Part shown: piece by piece, positions 17,189 through 25,000 of the stretch
Position numbering within the stretch: position 1 is the stretch's first letter
Layout of the letters: each line of letters begins with the position of its first letter
From: Leptolyngbyaceae cyanobacterium
GTDB taxonomy: Bacteria > Cyanobacteriota > Cyanobacteriia > Cyanobacteriales > Aerosakkonemataceae
Direction of reading: 5' to 3'
Length of the DNA stretch: 64,000 nucleotides
Assembly (NCBI GenBank): GCA_036703985.1
Contig: DATNQN010000065.1
Location: forward strand, 1-64,000
Position numbers and translations under genes: made by a program
The notes under the pieces: generated by a model
Seen by the model: the letters and a program-made list of their open reading frames with translations, nothing else
Database searches by the model: none
What the model was told of the DNA's origin: nothing

Positions 17189-17504
17189 ACCCGTTGATAC
17201 TAGTAAAACAGTTAACCAGTACTCCCCGGTTTAAGCAGTGGTACTTGGTTTGTCCGTCTTTGCGAGTCTGGATTACTCCCGCTTCTGCCAGGATTTTCGA
17301 GTGGTGGCAAAACAAAGCTAGACTGATACCTGTTTGATTGGCAATCTCCGAACTGCTGATATTGTCGGTGAGAGCGAGCATTTCGACGATTCGCAGTCTG
17401 GTGGGGTCAGAAAGGGCTGCAAAAATTTTCGCCCGCTGCTCTGTATTGTCTAGAGCGGTTACAAACAGTGGCGTTGGCGGTGTTCTGTCGTTGGTGTCAA
17501 CCAT
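17175..17504 (-). CDS. ArsR-family regulator, RexT-like
   Basis: A 109-residue winged-helix repressor: IFAALSDPTRLRIVEML, then the recognition helix region SSSEIANQTGISLALFCHHSKILAEAGVI, and the wing TRKDGQTKYHCLN. It lacks the ELxVCDL metal site of SmtB/ArsR proteins. Cysteines are at 66 (in the recognition helix), 90 and 99. The divergent gene is a thioredoxin, the same arrangement as Anabaena RexT, a hydrogen-peroxide-responsive repressor of trxA2. That homology is inferred from layout and family, and a vicinal Cys pair as reported for RexT is not seen here. The last codons are formed by a heptamer repeat. Confidence 0.8.
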   Translation of the reverse strand: MVDTNDRTPPTPLFVTALDNTEQRAKIFAALSDPTRLRIVEMLALTDNISSSEIANQTGISLALFCHHSKILAEAGVIQTRKDGQTKYHCLNRGVLVNCFTSINGLDEG

Positions 17505-17552
17505 AACTAGCTATTGTTCTATCTCTATCTTACTTTAGTTAGAGGCTAGTGA

Positions 17553-17624
17553 AATAGTTAAACAACTACTTGACTATTCCTAAAAATATTTCTAACATAA
17601 TGGTTAAAAGGTTGTTTAAGTATT
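17553..17624. promoter_or_regulatory. Twin 26-bp dyad operators between the ArsR gene and trxA
   Basis: Site 1 (17553-17578) reads AATAGTTAA - eight bases - TTGACTATT. Site 2 (17599-17624), read on the minus strand, is AATACTTAA - eight bases - TTAACCATT. Both have 9-8-9 dyad form and share AATANTTAAACAAC. They face each other, one near each gene. The size and dyad form suit a winged-helix dimer, so autoregulation plus control of trxA is the likely role. Confidence 0.65.
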
Positions 17625-17683
17625 AAAGCGGAACCCGCCCCACTGACTCATGTTGCCATCTGGCAGAAAGGAGATTGCAAATC

Positions 17684-18034
17684 ATGTCTAATGAATCACC
17701 CTACGTAACGCTCACCACAGAGAATTTTTCAGCCGAAGTATTAGCTAGTGCTGTGCCAGTTATGGTTGATTTCTGGGCTCCTTGGTGTGGCCCTTGTCGG
17801 GTGGCAAATCCGTTAATCGAAGGATTAGCGATCGAATTTGCACAAATAGCCAAGGTAGGTAAGCTTAACGTTGACGAGCATCCCCAAGTCGCTAGCCAGT
17901 ATGGAATTCAAGCAATACCAACTATGTTGTTTTTCCAAGATGGTCAAATAGTTGACAAAGTAGTTGGCGTGGTTTCTCTACCAGAATTAACTGCCAAATT
18001 GAACGCTTTAGTGGAAAAAAGCGTTGTTGCTTAA
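17684..18034 (+). CDS. trxA: Thioredoxin
   Basis: A 116-residue thioredoxin with the active site FWAPWCGPCRV (Cys35, Cys38) and the cis-Pro in QAIPTMLFF. It reduces protein disulfides in the cytosol. AAGGAGA at 17669-17674 supports ATG 17684; an in-frame TTG at 17675 would be too close to it. It is divergent from the RexT-like gene across two operator-like dyads, and probably corresponds to the peroxide-induced TrxA2 type of filamentous cyanobacteria. The N-terminal SNESPYVTLTTENFSAEVL is also typical of that branch. Confidence 0.92.
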   Translation: MSNESPYVTLTTENFSAEVLASAVPVMVDFWAPWCGPCRVANPLIEGLAIEFAQIAKVGKLNVDEHPQVASQYGIQAIPTMLFFQDGQIVDKVVGVVSLPELTAKLNALVEKSVVA

Positions 18035-18071
18035 TGACTTATATCGATTACCTGAATGTTTGCTACAGATG

Positions 18072-18144
18072 GTAGAGATGGGCGGGTTTTGATTTTAATT
18101 TAGCTGATGGTAATACAAATATTTTGCGCTAAACCCGTCCCTAC
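18072..18144. repeat. GGGCGGGTTT palindromic repeat, copy 1 (intergenic)
   Basis: Left arm GAGATGGGCGGGTTTTG and right arm GCTAAACCCGTCCCTAC enclose about 45 bases. The same element, of about 66 bp, lies inside the restriction-modification gene at 24731-24797. Placed between trxA and the Old Yellow Enzyme gene. Confidence 0.65.
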
Positions 18145-18236
18145 TCATTTGTCGCAAACATTTGCGTAAACGATATTATTTTTCTGCAAAAATCGTAATT
18201 TTTCCCTCAATATTTCTTTTACTAGAGGTACAAAAG

Positions 18237-19370
18237 ATGAGTGTTAATCTCGATCTATTTTCGCCTGTTCAAGTTGGTCGTTACACTTTACCAAATCGGA
18301 TCGTAATGGCTCCTTTAACTCGTAATCGTGCGGGAGAAGGTGATACTCAGGGACCGATCAATGCTACATATTATCGCCAACGAGCTTCGGCTGGATTAAT
18401 TGTTTCGGAAGGGTCGCAAATTTCACCGCAAGGACTTGGTTATCCGAATACGCCAGGAATTTATTCTCAAGCACAAATTGAGGGATGGCGGCTGGTAACT
18501 GATGCGGTTCATGAAGTAGGAGGACGAATTTTCTTACAACTTTGGCACGTTGGAAGAAGTTCTCATCCAGATTTGCAATTGAATGGGGAATTACCTGTCG
18601 CACCTTCTGCGATCGCACCCGTTGGCATGGCGATGACTTATACTGGAGAAAAGCCATTTGTCACTCCTCGTGCATTAGAAATTTCCGAAATTCCCGGCAT
18701 TGTCGAACAATATCGTCGAGGGGCTGAAAATGCTTTAGCTGCTGGTTTTGACGGTGTAGAAATTCATGGTGCTAACGGTTATTTGCTAGATCAATTTCTT
18801 CATGATGGTTCTAATCATCGGACTGATGAATATGGCGGATCGATCGAAAATCGCGCTCGGTTGTTGATGGAAGTTACCCAAGCGGTGACCGAAGTTTGGG
18901 GTAGCGATCGCGTAGGCGTGCGCCTGTCTCCCAGTGGTACTTTTAATAGTATGTCAGATTCCGATCCGAAAGCTTTATTTACGTATGTAGCTGATGCTTT
19001 AAACCGTTTCGATCTAGCTTATTTACATTTAGTTGAGCCAAGGATCAATGAAGATTCTCTTAATCGTTGGAAAAAGAGCAATGTGAAAGATGATGGCGAA
19101 GAAGAAGGTTTGACATCACGGTATTTTCGTTCGATTTATCGAGGCACGATTATTTCTGCTGGTGGGTACGATCGCGAATTAGGTAATGCCACGATTGCCG
19201 CTGGCGATGCGGATTTGATTGCTTATGGCAGATTGTTTATTTCTAATCCCGATTTACCAGAAAGATTCGCTCGCAATGCTCCTTTGAATTCATACGATCG
19301 CTCTACATTTTATGGCGGAGGAGTCAAGGGTTACATCGATTATCCAAGTTTGGAATTGCAACCTGCTTAG
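18237..19370 (+). CDS. Old Yellow Enzyme family alkene reductase (NemA-like)
   Basis: A 377-residue FMN-dependent oxidoreductase reducing activated C=C bonds with NAD(P)H. The N-terminal block LFSPVQVGRYTLPNRIVMAPLTRNR, the active-site segment LQLWHVGRSSHP, and FDGVEIHGANGYLLDQFLHD with EYGGSIENRARL are all canonical. The C-terminal FMN phosphate loop is AGGYDRELGNATIAAGDADLIAYGR. A TTG at 18162 would add 25 residues, but ATG 18237 after AGAGGTACAAA is the standard start. The single gene lies downstream of trxA and may be part of the oxidative or electrophile response; that is inference. Confidence 0.92.
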   Translation: MSVNLDLFSPVQVGRYTLPNRIVMAPLTRNRAGEGDTQGPINATYYRQRASAGLIVSEGSQISPQGLGYPNTPGIYSQAQIEGWRLVTDAVHEVGGRIFLQLWHVGRSSHPDLQLNGELPVAPSAIAPVGMAMTYTGEKPFVTPRALEISEIPGIVEQYRRGAENALAAGFDGVEIHGANGYLLDQFLHDGSNHRTDEYGGSIENRARLLMEVTQAVTEVWGSDRVGVRLSPSGTFNSMSDSDPKALFTYVADALNRFDLAYLHLVEPRINEDSLNRWKKSNVKDDGEEEGLTSRYFRSIYRGTIISAGGYDRELGNATIAAGDADLIAYGRLFISNPDLPERFARNAPLNSYDRSTFYGGGVKGYIDYPSLELQPA

Positions 19371-19410
19371 AAGATCCGATCTAGCCATTTTAAGACGAGT
19401 TAGGTACAAA

Positions 19411-19441
19411 GAAACCCGGTTTCTTCAAGAAACCGGGTTTC
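19411..19441 (+). terminator. AAACCCGG palindrome, copy 2, possible terminator
   Basis: GAAACCCGGTTTCTT and its exact mirror with a single central base give a 15-bp stem, 41 bases after the OYE stop. It lacks a T-run, and the same sequence is a dispersed repeat (copy at 8819-8850), so termination is only possible. Confidence 0.55.
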
Positions 19442-19530
19442 TGGGCTATATTCATGTAACTGAAAACTACTATATCTAGACTGAGAGCGCTGTATGAGGT
19501 AGCATTTTGACAATTGTCAAAATCTTAAAC

Positions 19531-20721
19531 ATGATGAAGTTACCATCACCGCTACTCTTAATTTTTCTGTTATTAATCTCCGGTTGCAATTGGCAAAAAG
19601 AGCGAGTTAGTAATGTCAACGCAGAAACTACCGGACAAGTTCAGCCAGAAACACCAGTTAAACCAAAATCTTATACCAAAGAAGCAAAACTAGTGGCTGT
19701 AGGGGATATTTTGATGCACTTGTCCCTGACTCGCTCTGGTTATAACCCTCAAAAGAAAACTTATAATTTTGATGGATTTTTCAAAGAAGTTAAGCCAATT
19801 ATCTCTTCTGCTGATTGGGCGATCGCAAATCTAGAAACTACTTTAGCAGGTGCAGCCGCAGGTTATGAAGGATATCCTCTTTTTAATGCCCCAGCGGAAG
19901 TCGCCGATGCTGCTAAAAAAGCTGGTTTTGATGTCTTGACAACCGCCAATAATCATGCTTTAGACAAAGGGGAAAAAGGAGTAATTAATACAATTAACAA
20001 TGTTCAAAAATGGGGAATTCCTGCTGTAGGAACAGCTAGATCCCAAAAAGAAGCATCAAAAATTTTGATTATCAAAAAAAATGATATTTCAATGGCGATT
20101 ATGGCTTATACTTATGGGACAAATGGTATTCCCATTCCCAAAGGAAAGAATTATTTAGTTTCTTTGATTGATGAAGGTAAAATAGTTAGAGATATTGCCA
20201 GAGCTAGAAAGCAAGGGGCAGAAATTGTAACGATTTGTCTTCATTTTGGTGATGAGTATCAGCGTCTACCCAATGCCAAACAAAGACAAATGGTAGAAAG
20301 GTTAGTAAAATCAGGAGCGGATATCATTCTGGGTAGCCATCCTCACGTAGTTCAACCTTATCAAGTATTTAAAGTCAAAGGTATAGATGGTAAAATTAGA
20401 ACCAGAACAGTCATCTATTCAATGGGAAACTTTATTGCCAATCAATCAGGAAAATATCGCAATTTGGGAGTAATTTTTTCAGTAAATCTTCAAAAGCGTT
20501 TTCCAGAAAAAACTGTCGAGATTACCAAGGTAGAAGCGATTCCCACTTGGGTACATAAGTATCCCTTGAATGGTAAGTTAAATTTCCGAGTTTTGCCGAT
20601 CGCAACCGTGGTAAATCGTCCTAAATATCCCCTTTTACCCAGTAGTGCTTATCCGAGCTTGAAAAAAGATTTAACTGAAATGGATAAGCATCTCAAATCT
20701 TTAAGCCCTAAGAATTTGTGA
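19531..20721 (+). CDS. CapA family lipoprotein (poly-gamma-glutamate synthesis-type metallophosphatase fold)
   Basis: A protein of about 396 residues. The N-terminus is a lipoprotein signal: hydrophobic LLLIFLLLISGC with a lipobox ending in Cys, so it is probably anchored outside the inner membrane. The core has CapA motifs: LVAVGDILMHLSL, DWAIANLETTL, TTANNHALDKGEKGV, TICLHFGDEY and ADIILGSHPHVVQP, consistent with a calcineurin-like metal centre. The Bacillus relative is part of poly-gamma-glutamate export; no cap genes lie nearby, so the role is open. The TTG at 19507 is possible, but ATG 19531 or 19534 fits the signal better. Confidence 0.85.
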   Translation: MMKLPSPLLLIFLLLISGCNWQKERVSNVNAETTGQVQPETPVKPKSYTKEAKLVAVGDILMHLSLTRSGYNPQKKTYNFDGFFKEVKPIISSADWAIANLETTLAGAAAGYEGYPLFNAPAEVADAAKKAGFDVLTTANNHALDKGEKGVINTINNVQKWGIPAVGTARSQKEASKILIIKKNDISMAIMAYTYGTNGIPIPKGKNYLVSLIDEGKIVRDIARARKQGAEIVTICLHFGDEYQRLPNAKQRQMVERLVKSGADIILGSHPHVVQPYQVFKVKGIDGKIRTRTVIYSMGNFIANQSGKYRNLGVIFSVNLQKRFPEKTVEITKVEAIPTWVHKYPLNGKLNFRVLPIATVVNRPKYPLLPSSAYPSLKKDLTEMDKHLKSLSPKNL

Positions 20722-20753
20722 AAATCTAAAATTTATTAGTGAGAGGATAGATC

Positions 20754-21146
20754 ATGACTGAAAAAGCAACTTTTACTTGTCAAATTCCCCTAGCTTGGAA
20801 AGAGAAAATAGAACAGATAGCAGCGACTAGAAATAAACGAAATGAGGAGATTGTTCAGGAAGCGATCGCGCAGTATTTAGGTGAAGATATCCTGAATAAT
20901 GAAAACCGTTTAGTAGCATTGCAAGCCGAGGTAAACACTCAACAAAAAGAACTAAACCAATTAAGTACAACTGTGAAAAATTTACAGCAGAGATTGCAGG
21001 CGGCAGCTACTATGATTAGTATTCCCGATCCGGTTTCTGTAGTGTCACCGCCGAAAATTGCGCCAGTTCAGTTAGATGATGATGATTTGATAGAAGATGA
21101 ACCAGATGAGATTCTTTATGATTTTTTGCCACCGGAATTGAGATAG
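20754..21146 (+). CDS. Small protein with ribbon-helix-helix-like start and coiled coil
   Basis: A 130-residue protein. The opening TFTCQIPLAWKEKIEQIAATRNKRNEEIVQEAIAQYL has the beta-strand plus two-helix pattern of a ribbon-helix-helix DNA-binding domain. A heptad-rich coiled coil follows (LQAEVNTQQKELNQLSTTV, about residues 55-85), then a Pro-rich linker and an acidic tail (LDDDDLIEDEPDEIL). No family name is certain. GAGAGGATAGATC precedes ATG 20754. It may be cotranscribed with capA, 32 bases upstream. On the opposite strand its 3' end abuts the MazF remnant. Confidence 0.65.
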   Translation: MTEKATFTCQIPLAWKEKIEQIAATRNKRNEEIVQEAIAQYLGEDILNNENRLVALQAEVNTQQKELNQLSTTVKNLQQRLQAAATMISIPDPVSVVSPPKIAPVQLDDDDLIEDEPDEILYDFLPPELR

Positions 21147-21218
21147 AGTTTTGCCTGTTCCGTATCCTTGAACTGGATCGAGAGTTGCCAGCCATATTTC
21201 CCCATGCTTAACAGTCAT
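21147..21218 (-). pseudogene. MazF/PemK toxin N-terminal remnant
   Basis: From an ATG at 21218 that overlaps the antitoxin stop (ATGA), about 24 codons read MTVKHGEIWLATLDPVQGYG-TGKT, the typical N-terminus of a MazF endoribonuclease (xVKRGEIWLxxLDPxxG). Similarity ends near 21147, where the convergent gene on the + strand begins; the rest of the toxin is missing. Nothing resembling the missing C-terminal part was seen nearby. Confidence 0.75.
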
Positions 21219-21451
21219 GCTCGATCCTCTTGACGCAGTTGCTCGATATAATCTGCCATTCCATCTTCTGCAAGTTCTCTGTCTTCCTGAGCGAATTCTT
21301 GATAGAGGCTGGCAAATTGATGCAAATCAGCTACTTTTTGATTGAATCGACTGCGAAATTTGATAAATTCAATAAATTCTCCAACTTGCTTGAGTTGTTC
21401 TTCGTTAAATCGATCTATTTCTTGTTTCAGGCTTTCTCTGGTTACTTGCAT
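21215..21451 (-). CDS. Antitoxin-like protein upstream of the MazF remnant
   Basis: A 78-residue helical, acidic protein beginning MQVTRESLKQEIDRFNEEQL with KQVGEFIEFIKFRSR, a pattern common among small cyanobacterial antitoxins. Its stop overlaps the ATG of the MazF N-terminal remnant in the usual coupled order antitoxin-toxin. ATG 21451 is preferred over 21466 because GAGGAG sits seven bases upstream. The family is not named with certainty. It appears to be an antitoxin left without a toxin. Confidence 0.65.
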   Translation of the reverse strand: MQVTRESLKQEIDRFNEEQLKQVGEFIEFIKFRSRFNQKVADLHQFASLYQEFAQEDRELAEDGMADYIEQLRQEDRA

Positions 21452-21462
21452 ATTGTTACTCC

Positions 21463-21669
21463 TCAAAGAGTTAACAGAGGTAAATCGAGAGCTTGAAGAT
21501 TGACAGTATCTACGTTTTTTGAACAGTTATCTATTGTAATGGTGACAACTTTACCTTCGTCGTCATAATCTAAGATTAGATCGTCAGTAATGGCGTCAGT
21601 ATAAACTACGGGTTTGCTAGTTAGCTCGATCGTTAATGTGTCAGTATCAGAAAAATATTGAATCTTCAT
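21463..21669 (-). CDS. DUF2283 family protein
   Basis: A 68-residue protein: MKIQYFSDTDTLTIEL, then TDAITDDLILDYDDEGKVVTITI, the beta-rich DUF2283 pattern (Y-x-x-x-x-D-x-L-x-I and D-x-D-x-x-G-x-I/V). These proteins often lie beside DUF4258 or other toxin-antitoxin genes. GAGGAGAAGAACTACA places the start at ATG 21669 rather than the upstream 21717. It lies 11 bases upstream of the antitoxin-like gene and 48 bases downstream of the BrnA-like gene on the same strand, so the three may be one transcript. No DUF4258 partner is seen. Confidence 0.75.
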   Translation of the reverse strand: MKIQYFSDTDTLTIELTSKPVVYTDAITDDLILDYDDEGKVVTITIDNCSKNVDTVNLQALDLPLLTL

Positions 21670-21717
21670 TGTAGTTCTTCTCCTCTTGCCGTTTGTAAAA
21701 GTTACTGAAACCAACAA

Positions 21718-22002
21718 TTAGCTGTTAACAACTTCACTCAACGCTTCGTTAATTATTTCATCACTTACACCGCGACGCTTCAAACTTGCAATTAATGCTG
21801 TCACTGTTTCATTCTCAAATCGCTCTAAATCGGTACGTAATCCCTGACCAATATAAGCGCGAATCAATGCCTCATAACCAGAAAATCCCAACAATGGTGC
21901 AAGCTGTTTGAGGTCTTTCACCACATCTTCAGGAATGCGAATCGTTACGCTAGTCATAGCACGATTTCGTTCTAACCGCTTTTTTAATTTCTCAATTTTC
22001 AT
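21718..22002 (-). CDS. BrnA/CopG-like antitoxin
   Basis: A 94-residue protein with a ribbon-helix-helix-type segment MTSVTIRIPEDVVKDLKQLAPLLGFSGYEALIRAYIGQGL, preceded by a Lys/Arg-rich stretch. The C-terminal helix (SDEIINEALSEVV) is less typical. Its ATG overlaps the stop of the BrnT C-terminal remnant, the coupled toxin-then-antitoxin order of brnTA loci. AGGAG lies ten bases before the ATG. The toxin partner is truncated, so the antitoxin is orphaned or kept for another reason. Confidence 0.75.
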   Translation of the reverse strand: MKIEKLKKRLERNRAMTSVTIRIPEDVVKDLKQLAPLLGFSGYEALIRAYIGQGLRTDLERFENETVTALIASLKRRGVSDEIINEALSEVVNS

Positions 22003-22085
22003 ACATTGCTCGCTCCTGACGAGTTGCTTTACGTGCTGAAATAATCCGAATCATATTTTCCTCACGTTCGATCTCATCTATCAGT
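21992..22085 (-). pseudogene. BrnT toxin C-terminal remnant
   Basis: The frame ending at TGA 21992 reads ...DEIEREENMIRIISA and then RKATRQERAMYEN, the typical C-terminus of BrnT ribonuclease toxins. Upstream, the frame enters the 3' end of the restriction-modification gene, whose stop codon is at 22086-22088. The N-terminal two thirds of a BrnT (W-D-x-x-K-x-x-x-N-x-x-K-H-x-x-x-F) is absent. The remnant therefore seems to have been cut off where the large gene now ends. Confidence 0.75.
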
Positions 22086-25000
22086 TTATTGCGCTCTCTG
22101 AATTGGCATCCTGGGTGGTGCAGTTTTCCACATTAGATCGATTTCTTCTGGAGTGAGTTCGTATGCCTGATTAACCAAATCAGATAATTGATGCTCTAGT
22201 TGCAAAATTTCTCGGTTTCTATTTTGCATCGGTACAGCAAATTCATTATAAACTTCTTTGATTTGTTTCTGTTCGGAAACGCCTAATAACTTGCTTCCTT
22301 TTTTGGCTTTTGGCAGTCGTTTGCTGATTTCATCAATGAATTCTTGCTGGCTCAGTTTAGAAAAGTCCTCTAACTTTTGTCCTGGTTTTTCAATATGGAA
22401 TACCGAGCGTAACCAGTCCAGCACATCGCGTTGATTTTCTTGGTTGATTTTTGTTAGTTCGATTAGGCGAGATACTTTCGGTTCAACTTGCGATCGAATT
22501 TCATTGGTGGGTGGTGCAATCGGAAGAGTTTCCATTAAATATCCAAGAGGAGCTAACGCTTCATCCTTCATGTGTGGCAAATATCTCCAATTATGCCACC
22601 ACATTAGAAGAGAATTTAATACAGTTAGAAGATATAAATCATTTGATGGAATTAAGGAAACCTTATTATTAGCAAAATGATTTTCAATTGAAAATGAAAA
22701 ATATGGATGAAATTGTATTTCTTGATAAAAAATTTTAGGAGTTTCAAAAAGTTGCCAATATGCAGTTGAATCTTGAATTTCGTACCATTGGTAATTTCCT
22801 GCTTTTCGTCCACGCCAATCGCCATCTTTTTTCCTATTCCAGTCCTTCGGACAAGGTTCTAACCTCTCTCTATATTGACCAAGAAATGTTTTGATAGCTG
22901 GATAAGTTTCTATATCAATTCCCCTGCGCGTAAAAATCATCCAAAGACCTTCCCAATTAGGAATCCATCTTCTAATGTCTTGACCACGCAAAAAAGGTTT
23001 GATGATTTCAGCCGACTTAGGATCGATTTGAATGAGAGTTTCTTTTGTAGCACTATCAATCAAAAATGCCTCATTGAATCCTGTCGTAACGCCACGATAA
23101 ATTTCAATGTTGGCAAAATCTTTCAATGGAACTCCGACCAGTTTAATCTTTGCCATCAAATCATCTACATCCTGTCGTTCTAAACTCCAAGCATCAGCAG
23201 TAAATCGCGACCAAGGAACAGGGTAGCCTGACTTATGAACATATTCTGTAAGATCTATGTCTTCTAATTTATCGCGGGGAACAGGACAAATGAGAACGGG
23301 AGATTGGGATGAATTAGTTGCATTAGAACGGTAAACTTTACGAACAACAACAATGCAGGGAAAAACATCGGCATCTGCAAAAATGTGGGCGTGTCCAAAA
23401 TCAACAATTTGTTCAAACACACAGTTGTCTGTAAAAAATTTTCTTAGTGCTTCTCCATAACCCGCCCGTAGCCATTTATTAGTAACAATATAAGATAATG
23501 CTCCACTCGTTCTAAGAATCTTCACGCCTCTTTCATAGAAATAGGTGTAAAGATCCGCAACACCATGATAAGACTGGTACTGTCCCTGGAAAAATGGCTT
23601 GATTTCTCCTAATCCTTCCTGTCTAACATACGGAGGATTTCCCACCACTACATCAAAACCAGCCTTCTCATTCCAACTAGCATTTTCCAAATCGATAAAC
23701 ACTTCTGGAAATTCCAAATCCCAATGAAAAAAGCGTTTCTCTTCACCCAGTTTTTGCGCTTCCTCATAAACAGCTTTATCTGCCTTACTCATCTTTTTCG
23801 GATTAGCTGTAATTGCATTCGTTCCATACACCCGCAAAAAATTATCCGATTGTTTCAAACCAAAAAACTTAGAAACATAAATATTTAACAACTGCTTAAA
23901 AGGTTTTGCTGCTTCATCAAAGGAACGAAATAACTTTTCGCTTTGTTCGACTTCGGCAAAAGTAGCATCACTCAAAACACTTACACCGCGCATGATTTCT
24001 GCTGCTTTCAATAAGCCTACAAAAGGCCCAGCTAATAAGTTTAACTGTCCGCTTTCTTCCTGCGCCATCTTTGCTTCTGCTTCTCTCGCTGTCGTACCAA
24101 TCAGCGAATTCCCACAGCGCAAATGATGATCTAAAAAACTCAAAGGTGCGCCAATAGTAAAGGAATGCAGCCACAAACTTACCTTTGCCAACTCTACCGC
24201 CATTGGGTTTAAATCCACACCATAAATGCAACGTTTCATCACTACCCGTTGCAATAATTGAGTTGGTTCTAACCTGTCGGGATTAATTGTAATTCCCTGC
24301 TGTTCTAAGTTTTCTAAAATGCTTTGGCGCGTTTGATCCAGCATTTCCAACACGGGATTATGTTCGGGATATTCGGTTAAAATGCTGATTAATTCATCAG
24401 TCAAATAATCCACTGCTTCCACTAAAAAATGACCGCTTCCCATTGCCGGATCGCACACTTTAATATCGAGTAAAGTGCTTTGGGCTTCTCGTTCTAAGCG
24501 TTGTAAATCTTTTCGCAATCCGTTAATACTTGGTACGCTTAAGCGTTGATCTTCTAATCGATCGTGCAGTTGGGAAATTTGCGCCATTAGTTCGCCAAAT
24601 CGCGCTTGTCGCTGTTCTAAAATTGGCTTGATCGTGTGGCTAACAATGTATTTTACAATATAATCAGGCGTGTAATAAGACCCAGTAGCTTTGCGATCGC
24701 CTTTATCATTTTCTAAATGTACCGATACCTGGAAGGGCGGGTTTTGCTGAGAGATTGTCTGTTCGATTGAAGAGTTATTTGCTAAACCCGCCCCTACGGA
24801 ATCAATAACTACTCGATATTCTAACAATCCCTCATAAATAGAACCAAGTTGTCGCACGCCCAAAAAACTATAATCGATCGGTTGTCCTTCAAATCGCGCC
24901 AGTCGATCTAAAACTGGTGCTAATACGGCATCGGATATCTTAAATTGAGATAAAAAATGATTGGCGCGATACTCTATTCGATCTGATTGCTGATAAAAAT

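Noticed and set aside
18162-18236. N-terminal extension of the Old Yellow Enzyme
   Set aside because: It starts at TTG without a ribosome site, and homologous enzymes begin at the later ATG.
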